A stretch of 64,000 nucleotides of DNA from contig OX336340.1 in the NCBI GenBank assembly GCA_946902875.1, positions 22,149,566-22,213,565 of the forward strand, given 5' to 3'. The position numbers and the translations under genes were made by a program. The number at the start of each line of letters is the position of its first letter. Position 1 is the first letter of the stretch. Shown piece after piece: positions 32,016 through 43,885 of this stretch. The DNA is from Nematopogon swammerdamellus (Eukaryota; Arthropoda; Insecta; Lepidoptera; Adelidae). A model generated the notes under the pieces. The model made no database searches, was not told the origin of the DNA, and saw only the letters and a list, made by a program, of their open reading frames with translations.

Positions 32016-32885
32016 TTAGAAATACGCTTAAAAAAATTTCTATACCAATCTATGTATGATATTGAATCATTAAACTTCTTAATTCTTGATTCTTATCATT
32101 ATATTATGTCATGACAATAACAGGTGCAACGTATCGAATTCTTTCGTAGAAACGGACACGGTAGCGACGTGTGACGTCACCCCGCCGGATGCGTGTGCCA
32201 TCCTCACCTTATCTACCACGAGTCGTGACTGCAGGAAGTCCTTGGGCATACCTCGCACGTAACGCGCCAGAACCTTGCGGCGGTGGTGGATACTTTATCG
32301 TGTTTGCACCTCTTCCTTCACGAGCTACGTGGATTTACTTTAGTTGCTAAAGTATTCCGTGACATTCTGCAGACAAGCACACTAAGGGCTGATTTCACCA
32401 TGTCCACTTAAGCCCCAGTCAACCCGTATTCACCCGTACTCCTCTTTCGAGGCGCCGCGCCGCTTTTGCTGGTTGGAATAGGATGCAATACAACATAATC
32501 AATCAAAAATGTGGTTTTATTTTTTCATTCCAAAACTACGGATTGAAACAAAAAAGAAAAAAGCTACGGATTTAGATATATATTCAACAAATAAAATATA
32601 TTTTTTCCAAAGCCTTGATTTGGTCACGTTGCCTTAAATATGTTTTTATAACTAAATTCAGAGGCATGTTCATAATTTTTTTCTATCGAGCGAAGTTAAT
32701 CAAATCGTCTCTTCAATCTGCACTGATAGATGAAGTATTACATATATTAAAACTGAATCTGTCAGGCGAGTAATGTTGGTGATAAACTTCTTGAAATTCG
32801 AGTCAGACGCAGCCTCACGTCACCTTAAGTTTCAGTTGGCATGAATTCCCTCCAGTCAACTCGGAGTACCTACCTACATGTTTAA
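32016..32885. other. Unassigned, with a possible orphan exon
   Basis: Apart from the exon candidate at 32208-32294 nothing was recognised. Confidence 0.4.
32208..32294 (-). other. Possible orphan coding exon
   Basis: The minus frame reads RRKVLARYVRGMPKDFLQSR and then LVVDK, followed directly by a strong splice donor (AAG then GTGAGG, 32202-32207). The composition is GC-rich and protein-like, unlike its surroundings. The frame is stopped upstream (TAA at 32295-32297). No family recognised. Could be a host exon, or part of a degraded mobile element. Confidence 0.3.
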
Positions 32886-32888
32886 CAT

Positions 32889-33178
32889 GTAGTACATATC
32901 ACACGCTGTATCCCGACAATCGGGGTAAGCAGAGTAGTCGTAGTTATGCTGCAGGTACTCTTGTAAATTACAGCGCAACACCGAACACCACATTTAGTAA
33001 AGTATTCGGACAAGATAACTATCAAGTAGCAAGTAAGTAAGGCTGAAGACCCACCCGCTGAATAACTCGGTGAAAGGACCGTTCCAAGGTGAGAGGTGGC
33101 TATCCTGTCGCCCTTTAGCACGGTATCTTGTCCTTATCCCTTAGTCGCCTTTTACGACATGCACGGGAAAGATGCTGT
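32889..33178 (-). mobile_element. Family B repeat, 5'-truncated
   Basis: On the plus strand it begins with the CACACGCTGTATCCCGACAA end block and runs to CTTTTACGACATGCACGGG. The head is missing. Confidence 0.75.
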
Positions 33179-33199
33179 AGTCTTAGACTTAGCATGTAG

Positions 33200-35335
33200 T
33201 CTTCCATGTAATTTTTTCCAGTCAACCTTTCGGTGATAGATAAATGAAGAAGAATAGAGGCAAGGGCAGTGCAGACATTAGGAAACTTTAAACTTGAGAG
33301 TAGAATAAAAAAACTATTTAAAAAAATAGGAAGGCGGTTTTTATATTTTTTTAAATAGTTTAATTTCACAGTTTTTTTATTAGTAATTTTTTGCTATTAA
33401 TGTACTCGGCGGAATCGCTCGGTCTTCGGCCTCGCAATTCCGCCTCGATTTCCAATCCGATCTTGACCAAATTGAAATGGGACCACACGGGAAGCACCAG
33501 CTTTCAAATAAAAAAAGAATTTTCAAAATCGGTTCACCCGGTCGAAAGTACTGAGGGGACAAACATAAGAAAAAAAAATACAGTCGAATTGAGAACCTCC
33601 TCCTTTTTTTGAAGTCGGTTAAAATAGGGAAAGTTCCATGTCAGTGCTATGTATACATATATACGTATATACATAACACGCATATATACAAAACACTATT
33701 AGACTTCATCTTATTTGCTCGCCGATCGCCGGGTCTACAGACCATACATCAGCGCGCTCCAGTCTGAGTACTGATTGGTATGCGCCGGAAGCGCATAAAA
33801 CGGCAACAGACACATGCCGCTGCTGAGCGCCGCGTTCGCTTGGCCGTCGCTCGGGTAGCTCCCTCGCAGGAGTCTCAGACTCTCCCCGCTTCATTCGCTC
33901 GAATTTTGGCGCACTCAGTATCAATATAGCATAGACACCATGTTGCGTCTTGCTTGACGCTCACTGGTCGGTGTATTTACTCAAAGCAACTGCGACGTCG
34001 GCAATTCTGGAACATAGCTATCTGTCAAGAGGTAGTGCATCCACAAACTAGGTCTCTGCCTAGACGCGCGACGGTTCGAAGTTCTCTGCACCTGGTTCGA
34101 ACTAGGAGCCAGCCAATTTGATTTAGTGCGGCGGCCATCTTGGAGCCCAATCAGTCAGTAGCGGCTCGAAAACGAATCTATATTCTAATTTGAATATGGA
34201 ATGTATTATAGAAATAGAACTAATGGCTGTTTGAATATCGAACCGCTGCCGCTGAAAGTTTGTTAATTATAGTCGTAAAATTTTATTGTTTATTAATTAG
34301 CTAGTTTCCATTTCGTGTGCTACCGTTCTCGGTTATTTTTGTGTGTTAACTGTACGCAAAATTATAGCTTAACGGTACCGTTACGCTGTTGCGAGGTCTG
34401 AAACCGCCCCTTTATAGCAAAGTTGTAGTTCGTCTGTTTTATTACCTGCGACCTACATACCTACATTAGAGAAGACGCTATGTAACCGCAATTACTGAAC
34501 ATAATACCTACTTACTATGTAGCCTAGTCTCACCTGTTTGTATGTTTCAACCTTTTCTTAAGCACCTAACTACCTACCTACGTAGATTTTGGGTTTCTTG
34601 TAGTGCCTTGCTAGGTAGGAATTCATTAGATGTTATAAAATATAAAATATATCTTCTGACAAAGTAACTAAGAATTTTTAAACTAACTAAAAAATAATGG
34701 GTATTAAAATAATATTGTTTACACATTATATAATTTTATAATTGGTATATTTGTTTTGTGTAATTAATAATTACTTATAAATATTATTTTATTACCCTAT
34801 CTGAAATTGTGTTAATTATTGTGTTAATTTTGGACTGGTAAGAGTTTACATGAATATTTAATACGCGTAATTTGAAAATGAAAGAAAATATTATTATTAA
34901 GTTTTCGCACAAAATTATGTCAAACCTAGATAGGATGAATAGGTATTACTCTTGTGGCCTGTGGCTTGGCTTACTCAATTAGGAATCAAAGAGAATGCTC
35001 ACTTGATCAAACACAATGTAGGTAGAGTTGATAGTCTGGCTGTCAGCGCTTCCTTCGTGTTTCGAAACCACTTTAAAGAGACAACAACTGACATAGGAGT
35101 CGTTGTGGAGTATTTACAAATTGAACTGGTAGCGAAAATGATTTGATCGTCTAGACGACAAATTGTCGCATCCTTGCATTAAACTATTATTACTTTATCG
35201 ACTGCATGAATATTACTTATAAGTAATATAATATTTCTTATTCTATTAAGGTTTGAGAAATTATGGTAAATTTGTAGTAAACTCTAATATACTTAATCTG
35301 TATGTACATTGTATCATATGGTATCATAGAAAAGT
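33200..35335. other. Mostly unassigned, with a GC-rich promoter-like patch
   Basis: 33700-34260 is richer in GC than its flanks. It contains an inverted CCAAT-type site (GCCCAATCAG near 34148) beside GGCGGCCATCTTGGA (34128-34142), a YY1/Pho-like motif. No coding sequence was recognised. 34300-35335 is AT-rich with no feature. Confidence 0.35.
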
Positions 35336-35339
35336 ACTA

Positions 35340-35497
35340 TCTACACTAATATTATAAAGAGGTAAAGTTTGTAAGTTTGGATGTAGGAGGTAATCTCAGA
35401 AAATACTCATCCGATTTAAAAAAATATTTGACCAATATTTAGAATGGACCTTAAGGATGGACATAGACTATGCGAGCGAAGCCGCGGGAAAAGCTAG
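35340..35497 (+). mobile_element. Non-autonomous Helitron, 158 bp
   Basis: TCTACACTAATATTATAAAG start preceded by A, and GCGAAGCCGCGGGAAAAG end with terminal CTAG followed by T. A classic short lepidopteran Helitron form. Confidence 0.75.
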
Positions 35498-36885
35498 TTA
35501 GTAATAAAGGCAAAAGGCAATTGGTACTAGGGTAGTTTAAAAGGTATGATGGAAGACTCATGGATGCGAAATTAAAAAATCTGCGAGTAAGGTCCGATTG
35601 CGCGAATACAGACTTAAATGTATTTAAAGACCCGTTAACTAACAACAGCTTAAATCCGTAACTCACTAAGTGAAACAACAACTCGCACCAAGACAAAATG
35701 ACTCGTTTTTATCTACTCGTAAATGGTCGCTATTCTGAGAGTGCGTTCATTTTTCATTAAATAACAAATGTCTACGCACTGGCAGCATTCTGTAACAAAT
35801 AACCCTGCTAAATAAAGCGAAATTTGATACTAAATCTACGTCATTAAATGAATATCCTTACCCATAACTCGATAACCACTTTTATCGATTTACATAAGGT
35901 TTTCACGGTTACATTGTTTTTAGGTCACTGTCATACACTGTCAAGATGGTTTTAGGCTATAAATCATAACGCTACGTCATCGGTGGCCTGAGCTATGAGC
36001 AAAAAGTCACGCGAATCGAAGCCGCGGGCAAAGCTTGTGAGCAATAATTTAGTGTAATCTCTATCTTTAAATATTAAAAAAGACATAGATGATTCTAAAT
36101 TGTGTAATAAAGCCATTATGGCCTAAAACAAACTGACTCAGTCCGCATGCCAGATGTCAATTTAACTTTTCTAATGAGCCTGTTAGTAAGTTAAAAGGCC
36201 CTACACCATAGAATACTTACAATACTGGCGTGGCCCAGACTTATCTTTAAGTCAGCTTAGGATTCCAAGGAAAGCATTTCACCGTTGGCGCAACTGACTT
36301 TTATCGTAAGTGTCTTTAAGATGAGCATTAGTGGACTTAGCTGTGAGTGTGTGTTTGCGCAAACGGTCCTAAGCCAGTTATCCTTGCAAGAAGCAAAGTT
36401 TAAGAAAATCTAATACCAATTTTTACGCTAAGCAAAATCTAAAGTAACAATATCTATATAAGTAGGTATATAAATTGCAGCACACCCAATTTATATGCGG
36501 TTTACACCAATACTATCTTCCATATTTAAGTAGATAAGTATAGATAGAAGTAGATATGTCCTGATATTTATTTTTTTATTTTGTTTTCGTTTTATTACCC
36601 CAAATATTAAATGTAGGCAAGCCGTCTATGTAGGCAGGTATTGGTATCGATCGATTTAGACTGTTCAAGCTAAACTAGCAAGAGCCAGTGACACGTAGAC
36701 CCCAGGCGCGGCGCGGACGCGGGGTCCTCATTGCATCAATTAAAAGTCAAGCGGAGTCAAGGTCCTGGAGCGTGCTCTACTTATCCAGGACGTCGTCGTC
36801 GGCAGATAAATTTGAAGCCGATTGATAGGTAGAGAGTAGAGACGTAAGACGGTTTTATGATTTTCTTTTTATTTCGTAATTTTTA
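35498..36885. other. Unassigned
   Basis: A decayed Helitron-like end is visible near 36005-36035 (GAAGCCGCGGGCAAAGCTTG). Nothing else was recognised. Confidence 0.4.
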
Positions 36886-37450
36886 GGGTTCCGTATCCGG
36901 TACGGGACCCTATTACTAAGCCTACGCCGTCTGTCTGTCTGTCTGTCTTTTTTTTTATGGAAACTAACACGGTTGGCTACATCACCTACAACATCCTCGA
37001 TGTCAGCCCATAACACCGGGTGAACTTGGTGCCACGTCAGTGCTTCCCTTCGGTCGTGCCGGCTACACTGAACTGGACGGAAAACACAAACTATTTAGTT
37101 TTCGACCGACCTTTCATTCAGTGCGGTGGTACCAATGGTATGTCTGTCCGAGGGCTGTATCTCTTGAACCGTAATAGGTAGCCCGTTGAAATTTTCACAG
37201 ACTGTGTTATTATGGCCGATATAACAACAAATAATAAAAATAAGAAAAAGTAAAAAAATCATGGGGTTCCCATGGAAGAAACTAAAAAGCGTATGCGCGC
37301 CATCTACCGAAAAGAGTATGAAGCATTTTAACATTTTTAACTAATATGAAGCATTTCATAAACACGCCATAGATAGCGTGAGTGGCGCTGACCATGACAT
37401 GGCGATACGGAACCCTCGGTGCGCGAGTTCGACTCGCACTTGGCCGGTTT
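36886..37450 (-). mobile_element. CCGGCCAAG repeat split by a SINE tail-1
   Basis: The repeat (minus) is interrupted inside its GTCTGTCTG tract by tail-1 at 36951-37133 (minus; T-run at 36949-36957). TGTCTGTC-type sequence on both sides is a possible target duplication. The SINE copy is therefore younger. Confidence 0.8.
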
Positions 37451-38462
37451 TTTTGTTTTTTAAGTCAAATTAAATGTATATTATACTTAGGTACTTACTT
37501 AGTTGGCAACAAAGAGGAACAATAAAAAATTACTTTCTTTTCAATGTTTATAAATTTGTTTTGCTGTAGTTTATGTTATTTAAATTTAGAAGTTTGTGAT
37601 TATTTCTTCACTTCTTTTTTATTATACAATTGGCTTAGGTACATGTAGGTACATATCTATACATATAATAAAATCGTAGAGGTAAGAAAGTCTGTACATT
37701 GAATGTATTCGGAAAAAAACTAACCAGGGTGGCTTAAAATGAGATACTGAACATGTTAGAACAGTTTTTAAAATTTTTGTTTGTTTGTTTGTTTGTTTGT
37801 CTGTACGCGCATCACGCAAAAACCACTGAACGGAATTAGACGAAACTTTGTATAGTGGCAGTTTATATGCCGGGTTAACATAATACGTAAAAAAAAATAA
37901 CAAAAATAAAAAAAAATTAACAATTATAAACATTATTGCGCGTTTAAAATCACGTAGTCCAAAGTACATAATTATATCTTGAGAACTGGCAGCAAATACA
38001 ATTTGAATAAAATATTCATTCGAAATTTAAAAATAAGTAGATACAACGAAAATGACAGTTCTTCTTTTATATAACTTGAACACAATAGTCAATACATATC
38101 TATTCTTTCTATACATATCATAAAATCGTAAATGCAAAAATGTCTATTTGTACGCGCATCTCGCAAAAACCACTGAACGGAATTTGACGAAACTTTTTAT
38201 AGTGACAGTGTATATCCCGGATGAACATAATAATTAAAAAATATAATAAAAATCACGTAATCCAAAGTAAAGGTAAAAAACAATTTTAAATGTCATGTTG
38301 ACAACGGAGAACTGTCATCTCGACGTGAGCTGGCCGGTGACAAATTGTTTGATAAATAAAAATAATAATTGAAAGTCGAAGTTATGTCGCTGTCATTGCT
38401 GCAATAAAATTTATATATCTGTTGCCCGCGGCTTCGCTCGCGTGAAATTCGTATTTAAAAAA

Positions 38463-39005
38463 AAGAAAGTAAGTAACTAAAGGCGGGCCCGAAGGCGGAT
38501 CTACGCTCACGTAAACGATATTCTTTCTCGATGAAAGTAACTAAGGGCGAGGCGGAAGGCGGAGCTGAGTTCAGGAAGAAGAAAAACATTCTTGAAGAAA
38601 GTAAGTAACTAAGGGCGAGGCCGAAGGCCGAGCTCTATTCTGGAAGACCATAAACCTTCTCGAAGAAAGTAAGTAACTATGGGCGAGGCCGCAGGCCGAG
38701 CTGCGTTCAGGAAGAAGCTAAACCATCTTGAAGAAAGTAAGTAACTAAGGTGAGGCCGAAGGCCGAGCTAAGTTCGGATAATTTAAAAACCATCTCGAAG
38801 AAAGCAAGTAACTAAGGGCGAGGCCGAAGGCCGATCTGCGTTCAGGAAGAAGCTTAACCATCTGAAGAAAGTAAGCAACTAAGGCGAGGCCGAAGGCCGA
38901 GCTACGTTCTGACAAATTATAAACTATCTCGAAGAAAGCAAGTAACTAAGGGCGAGGCCGAGGGCCGAGCTGCGTGCAGGAAGAAGCTAAACCCTCTCGA
39001 ATAAA
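38463..39005. repeat. ~68-bp tandem repeat inside the Helitron
   Basis: About eight units share GAAGAAAGTAAGTAACTAAG followed by GGCGAGGCCGAAGGCCGAGC. The second part is an imperfect palindrome. An inverted single copy stands near 39660-39700. Confidence 0.85.
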
Positions 39006-39043
39006 GTTAATTAATATTAAGATTAAGTTAATTTAATTTAAAT

Positions 39044-39478
39044 TTTATTATAAAGTCCACGCTTCTAACGGCAAATATACCGTGCATCCTAGAACCTCGC
39101 GGTTATTCCCGGCTGGATGGCAAGAGGCCCGATGCTATCACCTTAGTGCCATGGACTAAGGGTAGTTCTTTTATGTGGGACGCCACTTTTGTTCTCACAT
39201 TGGCTCCAAGTCACGTTAGGACATCTTCAAGAGCGGCTGGCGCGGCCGAGGCTGGGGCGGAGAGCCTCAAACGCAGCAAATATAGAAATATAATTAAAGA
39301 TTTCGAATTTGTTGCGTTTGCGGTTGAAACCCTCGGTCCGTGGAGCAGTGAAGCCAAAAGAGGCTTGAGCTGGTTGACGGAACTGGTGTCCCGCCATCAA
39401 GGGCTTATGTACTTCATTCAAAGGGTAAGCCTTGCCATCCAGCGGGGTAATGCCGCAAGTGCTCTAAGAACATTTTAA
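39044..39478 (+). CDS. Captured open frame, PD-(D/E)XK-like signature
   Basis: The frame stays open from about 39044 to the stop at 39476-39478. It reads EPRGYSRLDGKRPDAITLVP, then MWDATFVLTLAPSHV, KRSKY, and FIQRVSLAIQRGNAASALRTF at the end. RPD, WDAT and K-x-x-K-Y in this order resemble the core of PD-(D/E)XK nucleases. From memory, very similar C-terminal segments accompany reverse transcriptases in many animal retroelement-type frames. There is no plausible ATG at the natural start, so this is probably a fragment carried by the Helitron. The second copy (61648-62082) keeps the frame, with two amino-acid changes noted (S to Y, E to Q). Confidence 0.65.
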   Translation, partial: FIIKSTLLTANIPCILEPRGYSRLDGKRPDAITLVPWTKGSSFMWDATFVLTLAPSHVRTSSRAAGAAEAGAESLKRSKYRNIIKDFEFVAFAVETLGPWSSEAKRGLSWLTELVSRHQGLMYFIQRVSLAIQRGNAASALRTF

Positions 39479-39748
39479 AATGCCCGTTTTGATAGTTATT
39501 TTAATGTTTGTTAGGTAGGTTTAATTCTTTAGTTATTAATATTACTTTTTTATTTTTATGAAATAAATAGATTGAGTAAACGATATTATATTCTATCGAA
39601 GAAAGGAAGTCTTTAAGGGCGAGGCCCGAAGGCGGAAGAGGGTTTTTGGTTTACCTGAACGCAGCTCGGCCTTCGGCCTCGCCCTTAGTTACTTACATTC
39701 TTCTTTGGAATACGAATTTCACGCGAGCGGAGCCGCGGGCTCAGCTAG

Positions 39749-40108
39749 TATGTAATATTATGTATATTCATGTGTTAGATTAACAGTGCTCGTACCCGAA
39801 AGGGGATGACTCTACGGCTGAAACAAAAGAACTCTTCTTCCGCGACTTTTTATTTTTTATATTTAAAAAAAAAAGTGGCATGGTAAGAACTTGAAATTAA
39901 GCATAATGATAGATCTTGATGAGATGCTATATAATTGATGATAACTAGATAAAAATTCATTATTACGAGGGGTCAGTTTGGTACGAATAAAAAAAAGTTT
40001 AAATGAACATGTCGTGTGGGATATCATTTGAAAGAGCTACCTACCTGTAAGGATTCTAAAAATATTTTTTTACAATTTGAAGTTCAGTGTTCTTAATGAT
40101 AGGTACAT
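39749..40108. other. Unassigned AT-rich stretch
   Basis: No feature recognised. Confidence 0.4.
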
Positions 40109-40434
40109 TTTTTTTTTTTATGGAATCTGACACGGTTGGCTACATCACCTGCAACGTCCGTGATGTCAGCCCATAACACCGGGTCAACTAGGTGCCATGT
40201 CAGTGCTTCCCCCTTTGATCGTGCCGGCTACACTGAACTGGACGGAAAACACAAACTATTTATATAGCCGTTTCGACCGACCTTTCATTCAGTGCGGTGG
40301 TACCAACCCGGGCGGGTTAAACCCTACCACCTAGTAATATAAGAAAGGAGTCATATCCCTTAGTCGCCTTTTACGACATACACGGGGAGAGATGCAGTGG
40401 GGAAATTCTTTTAAAGTACCGGCCCCACACGGTA
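40109..40434 (-). mobile_element. SINE-like retroposon, head-B/tail-1 form
   Basis: T-run 40109-40119, tail-1, then the family B head ending CCGGCCCCACACGGTAC. The best-preserved of the three chimeric copies. Confidence 0.8.
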
Positions 40435-40691
40435 CAAAATATATATATCTTCCTAAAATATGTAAAAAATTACTGGTCCGTCCCTCTGTTCTCCTAGGTT
40501 TCTAAGGCTAAAATTTTGATTAGGTTGGTAGATGTTACCATAGATTACAGGAAAACTGCAGGTTTGCAAAAAAAAAAAATATTATTTTAACTAGAAAAAG
40601 CAATGTTTTTTTTTGCAATTGATCAAATCATTGCAGTAGTTGCATTTACGAAAACACAATTATTTTAGTAAACACATAACACAAATATATT

Positions 40692-40742
40692 GGGTACGGA
40701 GCCCTCGGTGCGCGAGTCCGACTCGCACTTGGCGGCTTTTTT
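40692..40742 (-). mobile_element. CCGGCCAAG repeat, terminal fragment
   Basis: Only the CTCGGTGCGCGAGTCCGACT end block is left, followed by a T-run. Confidence 0.65.
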
Positions 40743-41085
40743 TTTATTACTATTATTTCTCAGAGAAAATACAACGAAAATGCCGCTGGTGATGATTAAT
40801 TTTGTTAATAACCATCACATCTATTGAAAAACTTCATTTCACATCTACCTAAAATTTCAGATCAAAAAGTTCTATGTTGACAAAAAAAAAGATTATTTTG
40901 TTAACGCTATTAGAGGCGCGCGTGCGGTGCGGTGTGGGTGTCCGTCCACTGGGTGTTATGATTTGGTAATAAATGCATATGTAGAGTACAGATTGAGTGC
41001 GGGTCAGCAGATGGTGAGAGCGCGTCCCAGTGACACTTCGCATTTTTTTATTCCAGCATTGAAGGATTTTATAGTAAAATAAACT

Positions 41086-41422
41086 TTTACATACATACAT
41101 ACATACATAACACACGCTGTATCCCGACAATCAGGGTAAGCAGAGTAATCGGTGTTGTGCTTTATGGACTCTGGTAAATTACAGCACAACACCGACCACC
41201 ACGTTTAGCAAAGTATACGGACAAGACAACTATCAAGCAGCAAGTAAGACACGAAGAACCCATCTGCTGCATGACTAGGTGAAGGACTGCGCCAAGGTGA
41301 GAAGTGGCTAGCCTGTCGCCCTTTAGCGCAGTATCTTGTCCTTATCCCTTAGTCGCCTCTTACAACATGCACGGGGAGAGATGCAGTGGGGCTATTCTTT
41401 TTAAGTACCCCACACGGTAACT
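41086..41422 (-). mobile_element. Family B repeat, near full length
   Basis: Starts with the ATACATACATACATAAC tail and CACACGCTGTATCCCGACAA. Ends TTTTTAAGTACCCCACACGG. Confidence 0.8.
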
Positions 41423-42318
41423 TTTACATTATTGTATATATTCAAAATGACACTAAAATATTTGGCGAGGCTGTTATTTTTTAGGTTTACCTATTACAAC
41501 TTTTTTAGCATCGAGGGTTAAGAGTAAGGTATGACTTAGCCGTACATACCTAGTCGTTCTTCAAAAATATATTTTCTTTATAATTCGACTGAAAAAAAAC
41601 CACAACAAAAAAAAATTTAATTTTCTCCAATAATAAAATAAAAGTAATTTCACAAAAACACATCTTTACATAAATTAGAACGAAAAACAGAAACAAAACA
41701 TTTTTATGGCAGGTAAAATTATCAGGCTTTATTAACGATTTTTTTTATAGAAAGCGCGACATGTGGCGCCCACATGGTGTCACCCATAAGGTGTCAAACG
41801 ACGCCCATGGACATTCGGTCTAATTCTCGGAATAGCGCTCCTAAGATCTGTCACTTTTGAAATTTTAATACTTCCACACTTCCTCGGCGAAATAGGAAAA
41901 ATGTAAAGCGATATTGAATTACATTTGCAACAAACATTAATTAATAATTCCTCAACAGAAACAAAAACATTTAGTTATCAAAACTTAAGATGCCTATCTT
42001 AAATTATTCTCAATTTGTAATTTTAATGCTCAATTCCATAATTCATAAAATTAAAAATAAAACGTGTCTTCTTAAAATTCCTTGTCATATCAATACGTCA
42101 AGTTCGAGCCCTTCTTTCCACACCTTAAAATTGTAAGTACACTTAACTTTAAAGGCAGTGTCCAAATATGGCTACGTATCTACAGTCTTGTATCGTGGTT
42201 GTCATTCTTTGCAAAAACTTCGATAAATTATATACAACTGGTGCTGGTGTGTCCTGCGCGCGCACCTGCCTGCTGTCCATAGGTTTGTTATGTTCGTATT
42301 AATGAAAGATATTATTAA
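41423..42318. other. AT-rich, with a short LINE 3' remnant
   Basis: Near 41750-41830 the ACATGTGGCGCCCA and GACGCCCATGGACATTCGG blocks match the 3' end of the Jockey-like LINE (minus). Nothing else was recognised. Confidence 0.4.
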
Positions 42319-42319
42319 A

Positions 42320-42602
42320 AACCGGCCAAGTGCGAGTCGAACTCGCGCACCGAGGGTTCCGTATCGCCATGTCATGGTCAGCGCTGCTTCATACTGTTTT
42401 CGGTAGATGGCGCGCATACACTTTCATATTAGTTTCTTGTATGGGGACCCCGTAATTTTTTTACTTTTTCTTATTTTTATTATTTGTTGTAATAACACAT
42501 ATTCTGTGAAATTTCAACGCGCTACCTATTACGGTTCAAGAGATACAGCCCTAGGACAGACAGACAGACTAGGGTCCCGTACGACGGATACGGAACCCTA
42601 AT
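42320..42602 (+). mobile_element. CCGGCCAAG repeat
   Basis: AAACCGGCCAAGTGCGAGTC start and GATACGGAACCCTAATAAAA end, with a shortened central part. Confidence 0.8.
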
Positions 42603-42776
42603 AAAAAGCAAGCGTTCACTACTTTCAACTAGTACCTACATATTTCTTATGGCATTATAAATACTCGATTTTTTTTTCCTCTCTTTATTTTAAGGCTTCG
42701 CATTTATCTAATGGTACATATAAATTTCAACGAACATAAAAAGTTTCAAATCGGTTCAACCTCATGTCCTTACGTA

Positions 42777-42878
42777 CAGTTACCGGCAGCAAATAATGCG
42801 TGTCGAGCTTTAGAAACAGACAATCCGGTTGTAGAGCGTCGTCCCTGTCGCACAGGGACGTGCGAGTTCGTGCACGCA
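42777..42878. mobile_element. Hairpin MITE, half copy
   Basis: The left arm of the 23704-23871 family (CAGTTACCGGCAGCAAATAA), preceded by TA. The right arm is almost entirely lost. Confidence 0.65.
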
Positions 42879-42886
42879 TTATATGA

Positions 42887-43376
42887 GGTCTTTCAAAATT
42901 AGTTCAGAGTACGCTAAGGGGGGGTTCTGTATCGGAAATAGATCACTTTTGAAGAACAAAGAATTTTTTTTTTACAAAAAAAATATTTTTAATATCAAAT
43001 GTAAAAGAAATTTTTTTAGTAATCGTTTCAGTTTCATGCCAGGAACAATAAAGTCTTCGAACACATAGATCTCTTTCTTTCAGAAATAGTGAAAAACCAC
43101 AATTTTAGTTTTATTAGTATGGAATAGAAAGAATTTGATTTTTTTTACCAACTTACACGTGTTAGATCATAGTAGTGATGAAGACTTTTTTAATACTGTT
43201 ATGAAACTGAATCGATTAGGCTATAAAAATCAACCACCTATTTTTTTATTTAAATACATAAAAAAATATTTTACATAAAAAAAGAGCCCAAGGTCCAAAA
43301 ATTTTTATATAGGTTTTACTCCCTATATGATACAGAACCCCCCCTTAGCGTACTCTGAACTAATTTTGAAAGACAC
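42887..43376. mobile_element. ~490-bp element with 45-bp terminal inverted repeats
   Basis: Left end TCTTTCAAAATTAGTTCAGA continuing through ACGCTAAGGGGGGGTTCTGT; the right end is its near-exact complement. The interior is AT-rich and non-coding. It sits 9 bp after the half hairpin MITE. No clear target duplication, so the superfamily is open. Confidence 0.75.
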
Positions 43377-43529
43377 GTACTTGATTCAGTAAATCTTTAA
43401 ACCAAATCGCAAAACCGAAGGGGTTGCTTTTCAAATGTTTGATTGAAGGTACGGTAACGTCCTACTTACTATGACGATAGGTTTTACCATTTTACTGACG
43501 ATTTGGTAACTAGCAAGACAACCTGTTTT

Positions 43530-43885
43530 TTTAGGTTTCCGTATCCGTCGTACGGGACCCTATTACTAAGCCTACTTCGTCTGTCTGTCTGTCCGTCTGT
43601 TCGAGGAATCTATCTCTTGAACCGTAATAGGTAGCCCGTTGAAATTTTCTAAGAATATAAGCGTTCTTTATTATGGTCGATATAACAACAAATTATAAAA
43701 ATAAGAGAAAGTAAAAAATTCACGGGCGTCCCCATACAAGAAACGAAAAAGTGTATGCGCGCCATCTACCGAAAAGACTATGAAGCATTTTAACTAATAC
43801 ATAGATAGCATGAGTGGCGCTGACCATAACATGGCAATACGGAACCCTCGATGCGCGAGTTCGACTCGCACTTGACCGTTTTTTT
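43530..43885 (-). mobile_element. CCGGCCAAG repeat, near full length
   Basis: Minus-orientation copy running from TTAGGTTTCCGTATCCG to CGACTCGCACTTGACCG and a T-run. Confidence 0.8.

Larger units (their letters stand above)
37656..39748 (+). mobile_element. 2.09-kb Helitron, copy 1, with captured frame
   Basis: TC (37656) preceded by A and CTAG (39745-39748) followed by T fit Helitron insertion. A second, internal 5'-like end begins at 38108 (TCTATACATATCATAAAATC). A tandem block fills 38463-39005 and an open frame lies at 39044-39478. The terminal GCGAGCGGAGCCGCGGGCTC can fold. No helicase or Rep frame, so it is non-autonomous. The copy at 60265-62352 differs only by scattered substitutions and small indels. 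Confidence 0.85.
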
